Below, piece by piece: positions 14,823-15,469 of a stretch of DNA of 15,469 nt. Made by a program: the position numbers and the translations under genes. How positions within the stretch are numbered: the stretch's first letter is position 1; each line of letters starts with the position of its first letter. The notes below the pieces were generated by a model. It saw only the letters and a list, made by a program, of their open reading frames with translations. It did no database searches and was not told the origin of the DNA. The DNA is taken from assembly GCA_964403185.1 (NCBI GenBank), contig CAYOFK010000063.1, forward strand, positions 1-15,469. The letters run 5' to 3'. The DNA is from CAYOFK01 sp964403185 (GTDB taxonomy: Bacteria > Bacteroidota > Bacteroidia > Bacteroidales > VadinHA17).

Positions 14823-14893
14823 GGGCTGTCTCAAAAGCAACCTAATGGCATCATTCCGTACTTGATATGGAATCTGACTTTTGAGACAGCCCC
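14823..14893. mobile_element. MITE-like element, copy 2 (71 bp, inverted)
   Basis: Termini GGGCTGTCTCAAAAG and CTTTTGAGACAGCCCC. Read in reverse complement it follows copy 1 (9999-10130) almost base for base: TCTCAAAAGTCAGATT, then directly CCATATCAAGTACGGAATG and ATGCCATTAGGTTGCTTTTG. It lacks the 60-bp segment carrying the ATTCCTGC hairpin of copy 1. No clear target-site duplication is seen. Confidence 0.8.
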
Positions 14894-15098
14894 ATATGAC
14901 TGAGGGTTTAAGGTTTCCTGGTTCGTATATAGTTTTGATTTTTCTAATTTGAGTGCTGCATTGACGAAAACAGGAGAATACAAAATCAAGGGTTTCCCTG
15001 GTCAAGTTCAGAAGAAGGCGATCAGGATTATGATGAGGTTGAATTTTTGAGAAGTCTAAGATCGCAATTACAACTATATATTATTTGGCATATACAGA
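14894..15098. other. Region right of MITE copy 2, no supportable gene
   Basis: About 200 nt. The minus strand is open from about 15088 into the MITE (reading LLLNLTRETLDFVFSCFRQ and following), but there is no start or recognisable domain before the MITE, so it is not called a gene. Confidence 0.35.
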
Positions 15099-15224
15099 GT
15101 TCAGGGGAATCCCTTCGGGCTCCCCCTGAACGGACGACGGCTAAGCGCATCGGTATCGTGCCCGAAGGCACTCCCCCGAACAATGGCTGAAACGCCATTG
15201 AAACGGCGCTTAGCCGTCGTCCGT
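15099..15224. repeat. Nested-hairpin element with a 19-bp perfect inverted repeat
   Basis: ACGGACGACGGCTAAGCGC (15130-15148) is exactly complementary to GCGCTTAGCCGTCGTCCGT (15206-15224). The 57-nt interior holds two more perfect hairpins, GTGCC-cgaa-GGCAC (15158-15171) and AATGGC-tgaaac-GCCATT (15182-15199). A further stem GTTCAGGGG/CCCCTGAAC (15099-15107 with 15123-15131) abuts on the left. It is GC-rich in an AT-rich setting. It could be a structured RNA, a REP/BIME-type repeat or a recombination site; it has no protein-coding signal. Confidence 0.8.
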
Positions 15225-15296
15225 TACTCGCTATTAACCATTCTAAGGGAAACCGAAAGTTGATACTCATAAAGATCAATATAGGGTACTTCTGAG

Positions 15297-15353
15297 CAGG
15301 CCTCATAACAACGTGTCTGCCCACTTTATGTGGCCGGACGGATAATCCGATTT
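15297..15353 (+). repeat. 57-bp exact direct repeat, copy B
   Basis: Identical to 10731-10787. Here its right edge joins an hsdR-like coding fragment, which is in frame through the repeat to a stop at 15303-15305. With copy A it brackets a 4.5-kb segment that includes the caspase-FISUMP gene group. Confidence 0.95.
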
Positions 15354-15455
15354 ATCGGTCGGACCGGCTGCATGTCCTTGTTGATATTCACCTGTTGATA
15401 TAAGAATATTAACAATATCTTTTTCAAAGGTAGTTTCAGAATAAACTTTTGTCAT
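15303..15455 (-). pseudogene. 5' fragment of a type I restriction HsdR-like gene
   Basis: ATG at 15455 encodes MTKVYSETTFEKDIVNILI and STGEYQQGHAAGPTD, then runs into the 57-bp repeat and stops after 50 codons (TGA at 15303-15305). The start pattern 'xxYSExxFExxIVxxLxxxGxYxxG' is that of HsdR, the motor/nuclease subunit of type I restriction systems, whose full length is about 1000 aa. Only residues 1-34 are gene-derived; the last 16 come from the repeat. No hsdM or hsdS is visible in the window. The short length makes the assignment tentative. Confidence 0.45.
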
Positions 15456-15469
15456 ATCATGTTTCAGTT

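Noticed and set aside
15130..15224. Integron attC site.
   Set aside because: The perfect 19-bp stem lacks the RYYYAAC/GTTRRRY core sites and the bulged bases expected of attC, and no integron integrase is seen.
15028..15324. 98-aa minus-strand frame (RFPLEWLIASNGRRLSAV...).
   Set aside because: It runs through the perfect inverted-repeat element and into the 57-bp repeat; its residues are products of palindromic DNA, with no domain.

Overview
This window looks like part of a Bacteroidota (Bacteroidales-like) chromosome recovered from a metagenome assembly. The evidence is the protein complement (a MutS of the Bacteroidetes type, a GWxTD-domain lipoprotein, a LYS9-type saccharopine reductase, FISUMP and DUF5684 proteins), promoter boxes of the Bacteroidetes form TTG-N18/19-TAnnTTTG in front of both tRNA genes, AT-rich leaders without clear Shine-Dalgarno sequences, and a run of exactly 100 N flanked by a 55-base exact duplication, which is an assembler signature.

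Left half (1-9876), mostly core genome: the 3' end of an unrecognised gene; tRNA-Gly(GCC) with promoter and terminator; a repeat-rich spacer; mutS on the minus strand, split only by the artefactual gap; then on the plus strand a saccharopine dehydrogenase-like reductase, a GWxTD lipoprotein and rlmB, the last two overlapping by 8 nt. These are followed by a secreted SH3-like protein (minus), a 71-aa hypothetical (plus), an M16 zinc peptidase (minus), and tRNA-Phe(GAA) divergent from it.

Right part (9877-15469), an accessory and decaying region: a gene tail cut by a MITE; a HipB-like regulator whose hipA partner is reduced to 24 codons; and a minus-strand cassette of a small DUF5684-like membrane protein, a secreted caspase-PEGA-FISUMP protein and an outer-membrane beta-barrel. 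After it come a zinc-ribbon gene fragment, IS-integrase and RAYT-like debris, a second MITE copy, a nested-hairpin element, and what looks like the first 34 codons of an hsdR gene cut at a repeat. A 57-bp exact direct repeat lies on both sides of the caspase cassette (10731-10787 and 15297-15353).

How the genes work together: MutS (mismatch repair), RlmB (23S rRNA methylation) and the tRNAs are housekeeping. The most interesting unit is the DUF5684 / caspase-FISUMP / beta-barrel trio. Its first two genes are translationally coupled (ATGA overlap), it is predicted to act in the cell envelope, and it sits among remnants of toxin-antitoxin and restriction-modification genes. Its function is not known from the sequence; a defence or cell-death role is only a hypothesis.
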